Assembly (NCBI GenBank): GCA_951812925.1
Contig: OX638368.1
Coordinates: 83,806,909 to 83,870,908, forward strand
DNA: 64,000 bases
Reading direction: 5' to 3'
Origin: Calliopum simillimum
Taxonomy: Eukaryota; Arthropoda; Insecta; Diptera; Lauxaniidae
Shown here: piece after piece, positions 43,216-55,310 of the stretch
Numbering within the stretch: the first letter of the stretch is position 1
How the letters are laid out: every line of letters begins with the position of its first letter
Program-made: the position numbers and the translations under genes
Notes under the pieces: model-generated
What the model saw: only the letters and a program-made list of their open reading frames with translations
Database searches by the model: none
Told to the model about the DNA's origin: nothing

Positions 43216-43258
43216 TTAAGACCTTTTTGCCTAACGTCAAAGATATCAGAGTCAAGTA

Positions 43259-43810
43259 GAGCAGCTGTTGAAATTTGTCAAGTACAAACTAAAAGTATAT
43301 CAGCGAAAATTTAAAAATATTTACATTTATCGACTATAAAAATAAACAAATATGATGTTAAATTTTAAAAATATTTATTTTGATTTTTATCTAACCTGCT
43401 CCACATAAAAAAATTTAGACAGGAAAAAGTTAAAAGAGCAGTTTAGATCAGACTCTTCGAACCCCTATAGTTCGGTAGCACTAGTGCTGAACTAGCGATT
43501 TCGCTAGATACCTAGTACTAGTACTAGCTATTACTAGTCCCCAGCCTTTCTACCGACAATGTTTTTCATTGGCGAATTTAACACAGCGATGTCATTGAAA
43601 GGGACCGACCGGCAAAACTATGCATCGCTAGTGAAAGAGAGCGCTCTCTTAGTGAAAAAAAGAAAAACACATTCATGCTGAGAATCCAAGGGCACAACGT
43701 CTTATACCTATGTAGATAAATTACGAAATTTTTAGCTCATTTGGATATTAAGCTTATTGACGTTGTTGTGTCAAATTTGTATTTAAACTTTTAAAAAAAT
43801 ATTTATTTTA
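43259..43810. repeat. Gap with a CTAGTACTAG-rich palindrome cluster
   Basis: 43483-43545 has GCACTAGTGC, CTAGTACTAGTACTAGC and related words. A similar cluster (ACTAGTTCG, CGCTAGCTACTTCGCTAG) lies at 46150-46190, beyond the other end of the next element, so the two may be ends of one older repeat. Confidence 0.4.
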
Positions 43811-45973
43811 GTGCAGGCAAATTAGGTAAAAACAGGTATTCATTTCTAATTTTGTTGAACATGCACCAATTTTGATCCGACAAGGCTCATTTTGTTCGTA
43901 ATAAAATTTAAAACAAAACCAACACATTAGTTTTTTCCGGCCTTTCCCCAAAATTTCTTTAGTCCCCCGTGAACCCTCACAATCGGATAAATTCAATAAA
44001 ACTGTTCTAAAATGCTTAAAAATGGGAAGTTATGCTATTCACGGGGTTCTCTAGATTGCTGAATCCAAATATGATGTTGGAAAATGAAAGAACTCAAAAT
44101 GGCGCCCGGAAAACTGCGTACATACCCATTTTAAGCACAAAAAATGGGAAAAAATCGTTACAGGGGGTTTTAGCCTAGAAGTTTTGTTACATTGAATGAA
44201 TTTATACGGTCGGTGTGGGATATTGTTTTTTATACTATAAAAAGTAAAGTTTACCAAAAATTTTTTTGTGTTTTTGATTTGTTTATTATTTAAGCAATAA
44301 CTATAAAAAGTTAATACAACTCAAAATTAAAAATATTTGTAACATTTGGCAAACCATTTTTTCTAAACTAATTTGAGGTCGCTGAACACGAAAAACCCAA
44401 TTATTTTTTTTCCTTGCGGCCGTTCCCGAGTTATTCGATAATTTATATTTTCGAGGTTATAGCTTCATATACATCAATATATTTCCATGACGCCAAGTTC
44501 GATCAACTTTATTTTTCCATTTTGACAAAGAGTGATTAATGGCGCTTCTAACAAGTATACCAATGATAATGCTTCGAACAAAATTGACTGAGTTATAGCA
44601 GGAAAAAGTTTGAAATTTCTCAAATTTTTGAAATTTTTCACATCAACTTCAAATGAAACATTTGGTTTTTGGCATATAATTTTTTTTAATACTTGTTTTT
44701 TAGTAGTTCTATTAAATGGCGCATATAATTGCAAACATTTTAGGCCTATGTTGAGCAAACTCGAATGAAATTTCCAAAAGATATTAAGGTTTTAGTGCAA
44801 TAAGGAAGATGTGAGAATTTTCGAAATGTTCGGCCTGAGTCAACAGATCCAATTTTTTAGCGTCCAGATAGGACACCCTACATTTATTGAACACTTTAAA
44901 GATGTTTTAAGTAACTTCTAATCATTCTCTGTGGAAGAACATTGCGGATTGTATCAAAAATATTAATTTTTGAAAGAAATCGAAATTTCACTATTGCACT
45001 AAAACCCTAATATCTTTTGGAAATTTCATTCGATTTTGCTCAATCTAGGCTTAAAATGTTTGCAATTATATGAGCCATTTAATAGAACTACTTAAAAACA
45101 AGTATTAAAAAAAATTATATGCCAAAAACCAAATGTTTCGTTTGAAGTTGATGTGAAAAATTTCAAAAATTTGAGAAATTTCAAACTTTTTCCTGCTATA
45201 ACTCAGTCAATTTTGTTCGAAGCATTATCATTGGTATACTTGTTAGAAGCGCCATTAATCACTCTGTCAAAATGGAAAAATAAAATTGATCGAACTTGGC
45301 GTCATGGAAATATATTGATGTATATGAAGCTATAACCTCGAAAATATAAATTATCGAATAACTCGGGAACGGCCGCAAGGAAAAAAAAAATAATTGGGTT
45401 TTTCGTGATCAGCGACCTCAAATTAGTTTAGAAAACATGGTTTGCCAAATGTTACAAATATTTTTAATTTTGAGATGTATTAACTTTTTATAGTTATTGC
45501 TTAAATAATAAACAAATCAAAAACACAAAAAAATTTTTGGTAAACTTTACTTTTTATAGTATAAAAAACAATATCCCACACCGACCGTATAAATTCATTC
45601 AATGTAACAAAAATTCTAGGCTAAAACCCCCTGTAACGATTTTTTCCCATTTTTGGTGCTTAAAATGGGTATGTACGCAGTTTTCCGGGCGCCATTTTGA
45701 GTTCTTTCATTTTCCAACATCATATTTGGATTCAGCAATCTAGAGAACCCCGTGAATAGCATAACTTCCCATTTTTAAGCATTTTAGAACAGTTTTATTG
45801 AATTTATCCGATTGTGAGGGTTCACGGGGGACTAAAGAAATTTTGGGGAAAGGCCGGAAAAAACTAATGTGTTGGTTTTGTTTTAAATTTTATTACGAAC
45901 AAAATGAGCCCTGTCGGATCAAAATCGGTGCATGTTCAACAAAATTATAAATGAATACCTAATTTGCCTGCAC
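43811..45973. mobile_element. 2.16-kb foldback, GTGCAGGCAAATTAGG ends, TA target duplication
   Basis: Both ends read GTGCAGGCAAATTAGG inwards and are flanked by TA. The arms stay closely similar for about 1 kb, with a short centre near 44880. They include ATGCACCAATTTTGATCCG, GATTGCTGAATCCAAATATG and ATCAACTTTATTTTTCCA. Partial copies lie at 6365 and 17670. There is no transposase. Confidence 0.85.
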
Positions 45974-46920
45974 TATTTGTTTTTTAATTTTGTTCTAGTT
46001 CTTTTTTTGCTCTTTTGATAAATAAAATTTCTCAAATTTTGAAACTAAAAATTCTCCAAACTAAATTTGAAATTAAAACGTTTTTATCGCTCACGTTTTA
46101 TATTTTGTTTTTGAACTGACTTCTTCTTGCGTTACCCTGGTTCAAAAAAGGAACTAGTTCGTATATCGCTAGCTACTTCGCTAGTGATATTGGGCCAATT
46201 GTCTCGTTGAGAAGTGCTGGGGCACATTCCAGAGTAGAATAAAGCAAGCTCGAGCAGAAAAAAAGTTTCATCGAACGCTTTTGACAGCTCCAGAATACTC
46301 TTAAGCAATAATCAAACAAGGCTATTCATTCGATTGCACTATAGGTTATTTTATCCATTTTTGATGCATAAATTAATAACAGCCAAACTGTTTGAAGTAC
46401 AGTAACAAAAATTGATATTTACTAATTTGTCAAAAATGGGCGTCATCAGATCAAGGACACGCCCAAATTCCATATAACCCAAAGTATAAAATCCTCATAA
46501 CTGTTTAAATATTTTAAGTACAACAATATTTGATACCTTGGGTGTTGTTGGTAATATCTACCCACATATTAAAAGCAGGCGTGATCGGATGAAAAAAGCG
46601 GCCACTCCGAATTTAGCACATATGATAAAATTTTTGAATAAAAAATGTGGGTTTTATGAAAAAATTACTGAAACGAAAGTAAGGAGGGGCTGACTACGAA
46701 ATTGATAAAATGAACTCAAAATTTAACACTTTACATGATTATGATAGTCAAATCCGGCAAGCACTTTGTACGCTCTAGCTTAGTTCATTTTAAGAAGAAA
46801 AAAAAATTTAAATCAAAGGTTAGGTCCGAAATATGAGTTTTTTTCACCAAAAGAAAATTCTAACTAAAGTCTTTCTCTTCAAATATTAAGCACTAACCAT
46901 TACTTGTTTATTCCATATAT
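45974..46920. other. Intron sequence, nothing firm
   Basis: Apart from the CTAG-rich cluster at 46150-46190, no element end or coding fragment was recognised. Confidence 0.35.
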
Positions 46921-47154
46921 CTGTGGCAATAAGCGATAACAGCTTAAGTCGACTTAAGAAAAATTGGTTTGAGCTCAATTTTCCATTTGTTCTGGTTAAA
47001 ACTTTACTTTTATTTGTATGCGTTTATTTAGTGCTTATTAAGATCTTAATAATGCCTAAAAATTTGATATTAATTTTACCCAGAACTAATGGAAAATTGG
47101 GCTCAAACCCATTTTTTTTAAGTCAACTTAAGCTGGTATCGCTTATTGCCACAG
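46921..47154. mobile_element. 234-bp hairpin MITE, CTGTGGCAATAAGCGATA ends
   Basis: CTGTGGCAATAAGCGATA opens and its complement closes the element. The arms pair for about 90 bp (CAATTTTCCATT, GTTTGAGC). The target duplication is unclear. Confidence 0.75.
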
Positions 47155-47169
47155 CTATGTGTCGTTAAA

Positions 47170-47272
47170 TATCAAAACTGCCTATAGAAAAAATAAAATA
47201 AATTTCATTAAATTGATTTTAGTTTATTTTATTTTGCCTTCATATCAGAGAGGGACTTAGGCAGTTTTGATA
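47170..47272. repeat. 103-bp hairpin, TATCAAAACTGCCTA ends
   Basis: TATCAAAACTGCCTA at 47170 is inverted at 47258-47272. TTAA lies near both sides. It is a tiny MITE or the remnant of one. Confidence 0.6.
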
Positions 47273-47414
47273 TTAAATAACACATATTATTTAATTGTTC
47301 TTGTATTACATTAAAATAATTTTAAAACTCTCACAAAATTCACTGCGTATTCTACATTCCAAATTTTTCTCACAAACTTTGATTTTGACTGCCTGCGGTT
47401 CATCCGGCAGTATA

Positions 47415-48904
47415 CAGTTGTGCTCAAAAAATAGTATTGATACTACCGGTTAGCTTGTTTTTGTCATATCTAACTGATTATTGGAACTTTCGATATTTTT
47501 TTTTACCAATTTGTAACGCTATGAAAGTATAATAAGAAGACCCACTACTTTCAATTTTTACGTATGTACTTGTTCTAATTTTTACTTGAAAAAATTCGCA
47601 GTTGAGCTGGTTTTGGTGTGATCAAAATAATAGTAGTGTATGTAAAAATTTTGTCAAAAAATTAGAATAAACCGGATATCCCTAACAAAAAGGGCATTAT
47701 TATAATCATTTATCAGTTTCTCATCGGCGTGCAACAAAAACCTTTCCAAAAATGGGACGAGGCAAGCATTGCAGTTCTGAGCGGCGTGCACTTATAAAAA
47801 AATTGATTTCGAAGGGCAAAACTTACAAGGAAGTGGAAAATTTAGTAGGTTGTTCACCGACGATGGTTCGAAATGCTATCACGTTCACCCCACGCCTTGA
47901 AAAACGCGGCCGACTTCTTCTAATCTCCAAGAAAGAAGAAAATCGTGTGGTGAGATACTCAAGACTCAATCCTTTTGCGAGCTCTCCCAAGATAAGGGAT
48001 GAACTTAAAGTCAATGCCAGTACACAAACAATACGAAGATATTGCGCTTCTAAATAAAAAACATGTAGCAGCAAGAATGAAATTCGCTCAAAAACACATC
48101 GACTGGCCAGTTCAGAAATGGAGAAATATTTTATGGACTGATGAATCCAAAATTGTGCTTTATGGTGGAAAGGGCTCTCGGCAATACGTAAGACGACCAC
48201 CAAATACGGAATTCGATCCAAGATTTACCTTAAAAACAATCAAACACGGAGGAGCTAGCATAATGATTTGGGCATGCTTTTCGTACAACGGTGTGGGGCC
48301 TATATATTGGATCCAAGAAATCATGGATCGGCACCTATACGTCCATATACTGCAGGAAGTCATGTTGCCATAAGCTAGCGACCAAATGCCACTGAATTGG
48401 GTCTTTCAACAGGACAACGACCCCAAGCACACTAGTAAAGTCGCCAAACAATGGTTTCAGGCCAACGACATAAATGTTCTTGAATGGCCCGCCCAGTCGC
48501 CAGACCTGAATCCCATCGAGAACCTATGGTGCGACGTGAAGAATGCAGTCGCCCAATGTCGACCGACCAATGTTTCGCAACTTTGGGAAACAGTTAAAGA
48601 CGCCTGGAAATCCATACCTGTCCAAAGATGCCAAAATCTTGTGGAGTCGATGCCAAAGCGCTGCGCTTGTGTTATTGCAAATAAAGGCCATGCAACTAAA
48701 CACTAATGATAACGTTGTGTTTTTAATAACCCATAATTTAAAAAACGTGGCTATTTTGCAAAAGTTACACTACTGCAAAGTTACCACTACTATTATTTTG
48801 AGCAGCCAGAGTTTAAGAACTTGTGAAAACTTTAATTTTTTTATCCCAACTGCCTTGAAATCTTGTTAATTATTTTTTTAATTTTTTTAATTTGGACACA
48901 GCTG
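47415..48904 (+). mobile_element. Tc1-like element, nearly complete
   Basis: The ends are CAGTTGTGCTC and, inverted, CAGCTGTGTCC, with TA on both sides (47413-47414, 48905-48906). 1,490 bp with a single transposase gene in the usual place. Confidence 0.85.
47752..48706 (+). pseudogene. Tc1-like transposase, one deletion and one stop
   Basis: DDE transposase that cuts and pastes the element. The N-terminal helix-turn-helix (MGRGKHCSSERRALIKKLIS, CSPTMVRNAI) is followed by a frame break near 48050 that removes the start of the catalytic domain. All three catalytic acidic residues remain: ILWTDESK, FQQDNDPKHTS and LNPIENLW (DD34E spacing). One TAA after VMLP (48371) interrupts the second part. 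It ends CACVIANKGHATKH. The lesions are few, so the copy is fairly young. Confidence 0.9.
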
Positions 48905-49629
48905 TATATGGGGAAATCTCAGCAAATGTGGCTTTTTTGAAAAAAAAGAAGTTATTTTTCAAACATGTGGCACCCTTTTTTGGACCGCGAATTATTGATT
49001 TGAGATACATTAGAAGTATTTTACAGCCAGCGTTACTGACTTTTTTCGATCGCCCCCCCCAATATCGTCAAAAATCTCGCGTCACGGTGTTTGTGTTTGA
49101 ACTCCTCTGAAATGGCTCGACCGATTTCTATGAAATTTTTTATATGTATTTGGTAGGTATGGAAATCGGTTATAAAGTATTTTTCATTCCGCAAGAGTGT
49201 ATATTTAGGGTGGCCCTCATACAAAAATTTTTTTTAAATCTGATTTTCTGACATACCGGTTAATCGATTCACATTTTTTAAATCGTATTTTTTCGATGCA
49301 CATGGAATTTGCCTTTTATATCAAGAGGCACATCTAAGGTTACAAAATGTTTATAAAGGGTGCATATTTACAAAAAATTTTTTTTAAGGTTATACTGCAC
49401 TGATTATCATGAAAGTAAGCATGGAAATTGAAGGGAATATTTCTGAAGAATAAAACTTAGCATCTATGTATAGTTAGGGTGGCCCATAATATAAAAAAAA
49501 AAGAGTGGCCTTCATACAAAAATATTTTTTAAATCGAATTTTTTGGATTCACATGGGATTGAAGGAAAAAAAATTCATTGCTGGGGTAGGTGTGAGAAAA
49601 GGTCGAAAAGTATATTTCATGCCTAACGA
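48905..49629. repeat. Gap with AGGGTGGCC-type repeated words
   Basis: TTAGGGTGGCCCTCATAC near 49207 and GAGTGGCCTTCATACAAAAA near 49502 suggest two decayed copies of one element end. No gene is recognised. Confidence 0.35.
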
Positions 49630-50010
49630 TCGTATAATTTTTTGTGACCTTCGGAAATCTTCGGGTGTCACAGAAAACTATTAGTTAAGGTTTGTTGATC
49701 GTTCGTCATATATTTTTTTCCTCTCGTATTCTTCGCTTTGAGTATGAAGCCTTCGGGTGACCTTTGGGAACTATCAGTTAAAGTTTTTTGATAGTTCGCC
49801 ATAGATTTTATCCCTCTCGTATACCTAGATATTCTTCGTTTTGACTATCAAGCCTTCGGGTGACCTTCGGCAAACTTCGGGTGGCCCAGAAAATTATCAA
49901 TCAAAACTTGATGAAAGTTTGCCATAGATATTTTCCCTCCAGTGTACCCAGATATTCTTCGTTTTGACTATGAAGCCTTCGGGTGATCTTCGGAAACCTT
50001 CGTGTATAGA
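49630..50010. repeat. Decayed array of the 123-bp satellite, inverted
   Basis: About three diverged units carry GAAGCCTTCGGGTGACCTT, ATATTCTTCGTTTTGACTAT and GTTCGCCATAGAT, which are complements of the 30046-30600 unit. It is far more diverged than that array. Confidence 0.75.
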
Positions 50011-50740
50011 ATCAACACATTTCCATACCTGAGATACACTCATTCTCAAAATTTTAGCTCAATTGTCTTAGTAGTTCCTGAGCAGTGCTGGGCACCACTA
50101 CATGCAACTAATTTTTTGTCTCGTTTTATCTTATAAGAAAAGATACGAAAAAAATCCTCTCTTTGATACGAAGCTGCCCTAGGGCAACGTTTTGCCCACC
50201 ACCGTTCCTGAGTGATAATGCTTCACACACACACACAGTCATTGTATGTATATATAGATGAACCTTAAAAAATTTTACATATTAGCCATTGTTGAAGTAT
50301 GTTCTGAGGGGCGATTTTTTTACATATTTATTGGCCCTAGGTCCAATGATTTCGCAAGGTTTGAGACAATTTCGTGCCCTCGGATTTTTGTGCCCCTCAA
50401 AATACCATTTTTTTAGACGTAATTTCGCATGAAAAATCGCCATTTGAGCATCTTCTCAAGAGTGTTACCACCGAACCAGAGGTGGCACACCCTTCTATCT
50501 GGTCATTCCTTTTAGTCATAACATTAAGAAATCATATTTCATGAGAAATATTGCGAAAAAATAATCGCCTCCAGAGCAGCATGTTAGAAACCGAATATTA
50601 CCCGATTTCGGGTAAAAACCATTCACACAACTTTGGAGACCCATATCTAGCGTTCTACCTGAGGCACATCAACGGGATGCAGTTTTTCTTACGCCTTAAC
50701 ATTCATTTTAAAGATTAAACTCTTACAAAAATTTTCTAAC
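50011..50740. other. Intron sequence, nothing firm
   Basis: It contains a short CA microsatellite at 50225-50239. No element end or exon was recognised. Confidence 0.4.
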
Positions 50741-51766
50741 GGGTGATCCAATAAGAGCTTCCGACTTTGTTTTCTAAGTAAAATACATAAAAATCAATGT
50801 ATTGATGCAAATCTTTGTTTGGAATGATAGTTCGGTTCCTACAAATCAATGTTTAAAAATTATTTCGTTCAAATGTTGCCACGACTAGCTCTTAAATGGT
50901 TCATTCTGTGGGTCCAATTTTCCACAACTCTTTCAAGCATATCGGCCGATATTCCTTGAACAACATGAGTTATGTTGGTTTCCAAAGCGTCAATATGTAA
51001 TTTCGGGTTTGTCGACATAAACAAGTGATTCAACATATCCCCAAAGAAAGTAATCCAATGGCTTCAAATGACATGATCTTGGTGGCCAATCAACAGAAGC
51101 ATTTCTTGAGATGATGTTTTCATCGAACGTTTCCCTCAATAAAGCGATTGTTTCTCCAGCTGTATGGCATCTTGCTCCATCCTGTTCATTGATCATTGCT
51201 CTGTAGCGAGCTCCATTAACCGTAACACGGGGACCATCCCCATTTTCGAAGAAAAACGGTCCGATGTTGCCTCCTGCCCATAAACCACACCAATCACTAC
51301 ACATACCAGGATACATTGGAAGCTTTTGGATTGCTGGTTGTTCATAGGTCCAAATACGACAATTTTGCTTGTTAACGTAGCAGTCCAACCAGAAATGAGC
51401 TTTATCGCTAAACACAATTTTTCGATCGGCGATGAATGGATTGTTCACGGTTTTCACGAACACACTCTGCTACTGCAGCAATATTCTCTAAATTACGGAG
51501 ACCAATAACGCATGTTTTGCTTATTGACGAACCCATTGAGCCAAAAATGAGCTTCGTCACTGAAGATGATTTTGCGATGAAATTCATCATCTTGGCGCAT
51601 CTTGTCGAATCGACCGCTGCACACGTGCCCGCGGTGGCCATATGAACAAAGTTGAGTTCATAAATATTTTGATTGTATTTCCAGCCGATAATAAAGTTTT
51701 TGAAATATCTCAAATGGTTTGCGTTTTATTCAAATAAAAAGTTGTCATGTCCCTATTGGAAAACCC
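50741..51766 (-). mobile_element. mariner-like element (GGGTGATCC ends), rearranged
   Basis: GGGTGATCCAATAAGAG on the left and GGGTTTTCCAATAGGG inverted on the right are the typical ends of the insect mariner-like group whose transposase reads WLNGYVNKQNCRIW. At 1,026 bp it is shorter than intact copies. Confidence 0.7.
50990..51655 (-). pseudogene. mariner-like transposase, chimeric and truncated
   Basis: Upstream block: QDDEFHRKIIFSDEAHFWLN and GFVNKQNMRYW. It jumps to an N-terminal-type block (NLENIAAVAECVRENREQSI), then to a second catalytic start (ADRKIVFSDKAHFWLDCYVN). The rest follows in order: WCGLWAGGNIGPFFFENGDG, NEQDGARCHTA, and CHLKPLDYFLWGYVESLVY. The first catalytic block therefore appears twice and the order is not colinear, as if two related copies were spliced together by template switching or unequal exchange. 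Confidence 0.7.
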
Positions 51767-52264
51767 TTTATATGGGCCATATAAAAAAAATTAAATGTTT
51801 CTTCGGCGACTATACGGAATACTTCCTTCTGAATCAAACTCTAAAAATGTCTGACAAAAAGACAAATATTAGATGGAAATAAGCCCTTTTCTACAGGACT
51901 GCGATTTTAAACCACGATTTTCTTTTGGAAAAATGCATTTTTTGTGATGGATTTTGAACTAGAGGATGCGTTTTAGCATGATAATGGCGATGCATTCTTA
52001 AGTTTGTTCCAGGTCGGTAGTGGAAATATTTAATATATACATTTTGAAGCTCATTCTTTGTAGTTTTTTATTCAGCATTTTTGGTTTTGCAAAAACACAA
52101 ACACCGCATTGTTGTCTTGATTTGAAAGAAAATTATAAAAGTGTCTTATAATTATAAAACGCATCTTACATTTATTTTCGTAATGCAGGATAATAATTAA
52201 TCTTAAAATAAATTACTTCTTGAATAGAAAACTCCAATAAAAAAAAAATCGAAGATATGCATCC
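51767..52264. other. Intron sequence, nothing firm
   Basis: It precedes the second Tc1 fragment and may include its eroded 5' part, but no motif could be read. Confidence 0.35.
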
Positions 52265-52643
52265 GGTTCTATGAAACATAGTGTAGGAAATGTACTGGTT
52301 TGGGTATATTTTTCCCGATATGGAATCGGCTAGGAATGTACTAAGATATTTATGAGAAGGTTTTGTTACCTCATGTGGAGGAATGGCAAGTGGATCTACC
52401 AACACGATGACTATCTGAAACACACTGCTCAATGTGTGGAAATCTGTCGAAATTCTGAAGTGGCTCGCGCTTAAGCGCTAGATCTGACCCATCGGAAAGC
52501 TGTGGGAAATTGTGGATCGGAATTCCGCGCGAAAACAGCAAAAACAAAGGTTTTCTTTCCGTACAAGAATAAATAGCATGAACCAGCATTTCCGCGAATA
52601 TTTTAAGTAATTTTATTGAGTCCATGCTTGGCAGATGTAAAGC
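52265..52643 (+). pseudogene. Second Tc1-like transposase, C-terminal part, split by an insertion
   Basis: Decayed but readable: VGNVLVWVYFSRYGIG (usual GSVMVWGCFSYYGIG), WIYQHDDYLKHTAQCVEIC (catalytic QHDNDPKHTA), a decayed NPIENLW region, and FIESMLGRCKAA. The gene is cut there by the 52643-57892 element. Its end resumes at 57893 with IKGCCTKY and TAA, as in the usual VIKAKGGxTKY. Confidence 0.7.
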
Positions 52644-53636
52644 AGCAGACAATTTCAAACTTTTTGTAAAACACATGAGAAAATCCAAAAAATTCTTAAA
52701 GTAGACGTTAAAAAAAATACCCGTGTCTCGTAGTTTTTCTCCAGCACGTCACATTTTTTTAATCGATTTTTTAAGTTTTTTTATCCACTGACCATTAAAA
52801 AAACAAAAATATCGATGAATTTAACTATATGAATAGGTTTTTTTGAAAGTGGAATAAGTCCACTTTTTCATAAACTGAGATATTGAAGGGTTTGCGTACG
52901 ACTCAATTTAAAAATATTGGCAAGCGTTATTAATCTGGTGTTAAGTGCTTACCACTGTAAATTTATCAAATTTTGTTAATCTGTAAAAATTTTAATATAA
53001 AATAGTTGATTGTTTTGGTCTGAATGGACTTATTCCACTTTCATTTATAACAAATTGAAAAATTTGATATACTTTTGTATGACTTATTCCATTGTCATAC
53101 TTATTTTAATTAATTTGTTCAAAAAATTCCATTTATATGTAGCATCCAAATTTAATTTATTTTATATAAAAACGTAGCGCAACTTTTGAATATCTAATTT
53201 CAACAGGTCTCAACGTTGCGTACCGCTACTTTACGATTTCACTAATCGCTTACACGCTTCTGCCATTTGATAGATTTTGACAGACGTCACTTTACGAAAC
53301 GTTACTTCTTGGCTAATTCCACCATTAATTGTAAAAAATTGATTTTGGACGCCATTTTTCCAATATGGCGGCGCGAGCGCACACGACTCAAGGTAGCAAA
53401 GTTGAAATCCTGAAAGAGCACATCGAAATCTATAAAATAATTCATTTGCAAAAATCCCGCAAAACTTTCCAGGCAACATCATTTTATTCTCCCAAATGAT
53501 TGTACTATTAGGCTTTAATTGACTTTTTCTTATGTTTACTTTTTTGTTTTCCTATAAAAAATATGCTAATGCAAGAAATCAGATACAAATTACATGTTAA
53601 ATGAAAGAAAATAAATTGAGCTTTTATAATATGTTA

Positions 53637-54855
53637 GGGGAAAGTGGGGTAAAGTGGGAAGTGGGGTAAAGTGGGAAATGCCCCTTTTCGGGAAAACTAG
53701 CAAAGTATAGCTGTCATGCGCTTCTGACATGTACTTGCAATGACCGTAAGCAAATCTTTATGGTATAGCGATGCGCGCATACGTATTTTTGTGATCTTTG
53801 GAATCATGCAAAGTTTTAAAGTGATTTTGAAATTTCATTTTAAAATTTTTAAGCATCGATATTTTTACTGTTTCTGGAGATAAACCGATTGTAAGTACAC
53901 AAAAATATTCTTTGTAGTCTTAATTTTGATAACGCAAAAGGATTCCGTGTAATTCATAGAGTAAAAGAATGAAGCTCACATTTTTTGCAAAATGTGATAT
54001 CGGGGTAAAGTTCGAATTTTTTTATGGGGTAAAGTGGGAAATGTTATCCACTTGTCAACGTATTATACTATTTCATGATCCAAATAAGTGTTGTACATTT
54101 ATATTGTGAGTAAACACTCCGGAAAAGCTAAGCGAGTTGCAAAAAGCAGCTGAGAAACGTTAAGCAAATGAACGGAAGAAAGAGGGAAACGAATCACAAA
54201 AAAAAAAGTACCAAGAGCAAAAAAGCACCACCAGCAAAGAAGCGTCAAAGAAGAAACAAAGAAGTTCAAGCTCAGATGAAGATCGTGATTTTTGCACCAT
54301 TTGCATGGAACTCATGCCCGAAATCATGACCAGACACAATACCATCAAATGAAACCTAAAGGATTGTCAACGCCCATTTCACTTGAAATGCGTGAATCTC
54401 ACTTATTACTAACACTGTGACTCGGACTTTGATGTTTCATCAGAGAACGACGAATAAGTTACTTTTTCACAAATTTTTTTAAACACATTTTTTCATTTAT
54501 TTTTTTCCAGCAAAATCATTATTTCTTTTCATATTTACTCCTATGGGTGTCTTCCTTGAACCTTTTTTGACTTACAATAAATATATTAGAACATTTTTCC
54601 AAAATTTGTATTAGTTTTTATGAGTTTTGAAAGTTTCCCACTTTACCCCACGATTTTTAATTTTTGCCATTTTGGGCATCCTCGATTAAAGCGTCGTATT
54701 CAACAGAAAATCCATATTTTCGGTTCGTTACTTCGGCAAAAATATAGCTTATTTAATTTTCTTTATTAAAGGAAGTTGAAACATGAAAAAATAAGAAGTT
54801 TTGTTCATTTTATGGAGCTTCAAAAAAAAGTTTCCCACTTTACCCCACTTTCCCC
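53637..54855 (+). mobile_element. pogo-like non-autonomous element, GGGGAAAGTGGGG ends
   Basis: GGGGAAAGTGGGGTAAAGTG opens and its complement closes the element; TA flanks both sides. GTGGGGTAAAGTGGGAA is reiterated at 53660, 54023 and, inverted, near 54640 and 54830. A transposase C-terminus remnant lies at 54166-54457. Confidence 0.8.
54166..54457 (+). pseudogene. Transposase C-terminus with decayed zinc finger
   Basis: A basic/Ser-rich stretch (KKQRSSSSDEDRD) leads into FCTICMELMPEI, then after a stop DCQRPFHLKCVNL, and HCDSDFDVSSEND. CxxC...C...FHxxC matches the C-terminal zinc finger of pogo-type transposases. Two stops interrupt it. Confidence 0.55.
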
Positions 54856-55310
54856 TACTAAAACTATGCATAACTGATACAGTTTTTGGAAAAATAGTGC
54901 TTTAAAAAACAAAAAAAAGTTCAAAATTTCTGAAAATTTGCAATATCAGTAAAACCACGACTCGGATTAAAATTTTTTGTGGGTCGATTTTACAGCATGT
55001 TAACATATCTTTCTTTCGTACTTTCGACACTAATATTATCAAAATCCTTCCAGGGGTTTCCAACTTATAACAATTTTTATAAAAGATATATCTCGATCTT
55101 CTGGTGGCTTTATGTCCGAAAGTAGGTCCGACAAGAACTTTTTGTTGTTATTGTTGTTGTAATTAATTCCAGAGCCCTACTTGGGCAAAAAGAAAAGAAA
55201 CAACAACATTTTTTAAAGTAAAATTTTTCTAAGTTTTAATATTCCTTTGCTTTTATTTACAAAATATTTTGTGACTGAAAATGGAATAAGTCATACAAAG
55301 GTATATCAAA

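Larger units (their letters stand above)
40858..43258. mobile_element. 2.4-kb foldback DNA transposon with decayed gene
   Basis: The arms pair over several hundred bp: ATATCTTTGACGTTAG at 40862 with its complement at about 43240, TAGCACAACTG at 40978 with its complement near 43015, and TGGTCATAGTCATTTTTA at 41128 with its complement near 42945. The interior holds decayed ORFs (41520-42641) and a MITE. A hAT MITE is inserted in the right arm. Confidence 0.7.

Noticed and set aside
48135..48160. A second CTGATGA hammerhead core in the Tc1 element
   Set aside because: CTGATGAATCC here is the TDES codon run of the transposase; no stem II followed by GAAA is present.
50217..50270. CA microsatellite as a notable feature
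   Set aside because: Very short and common in such DNA.
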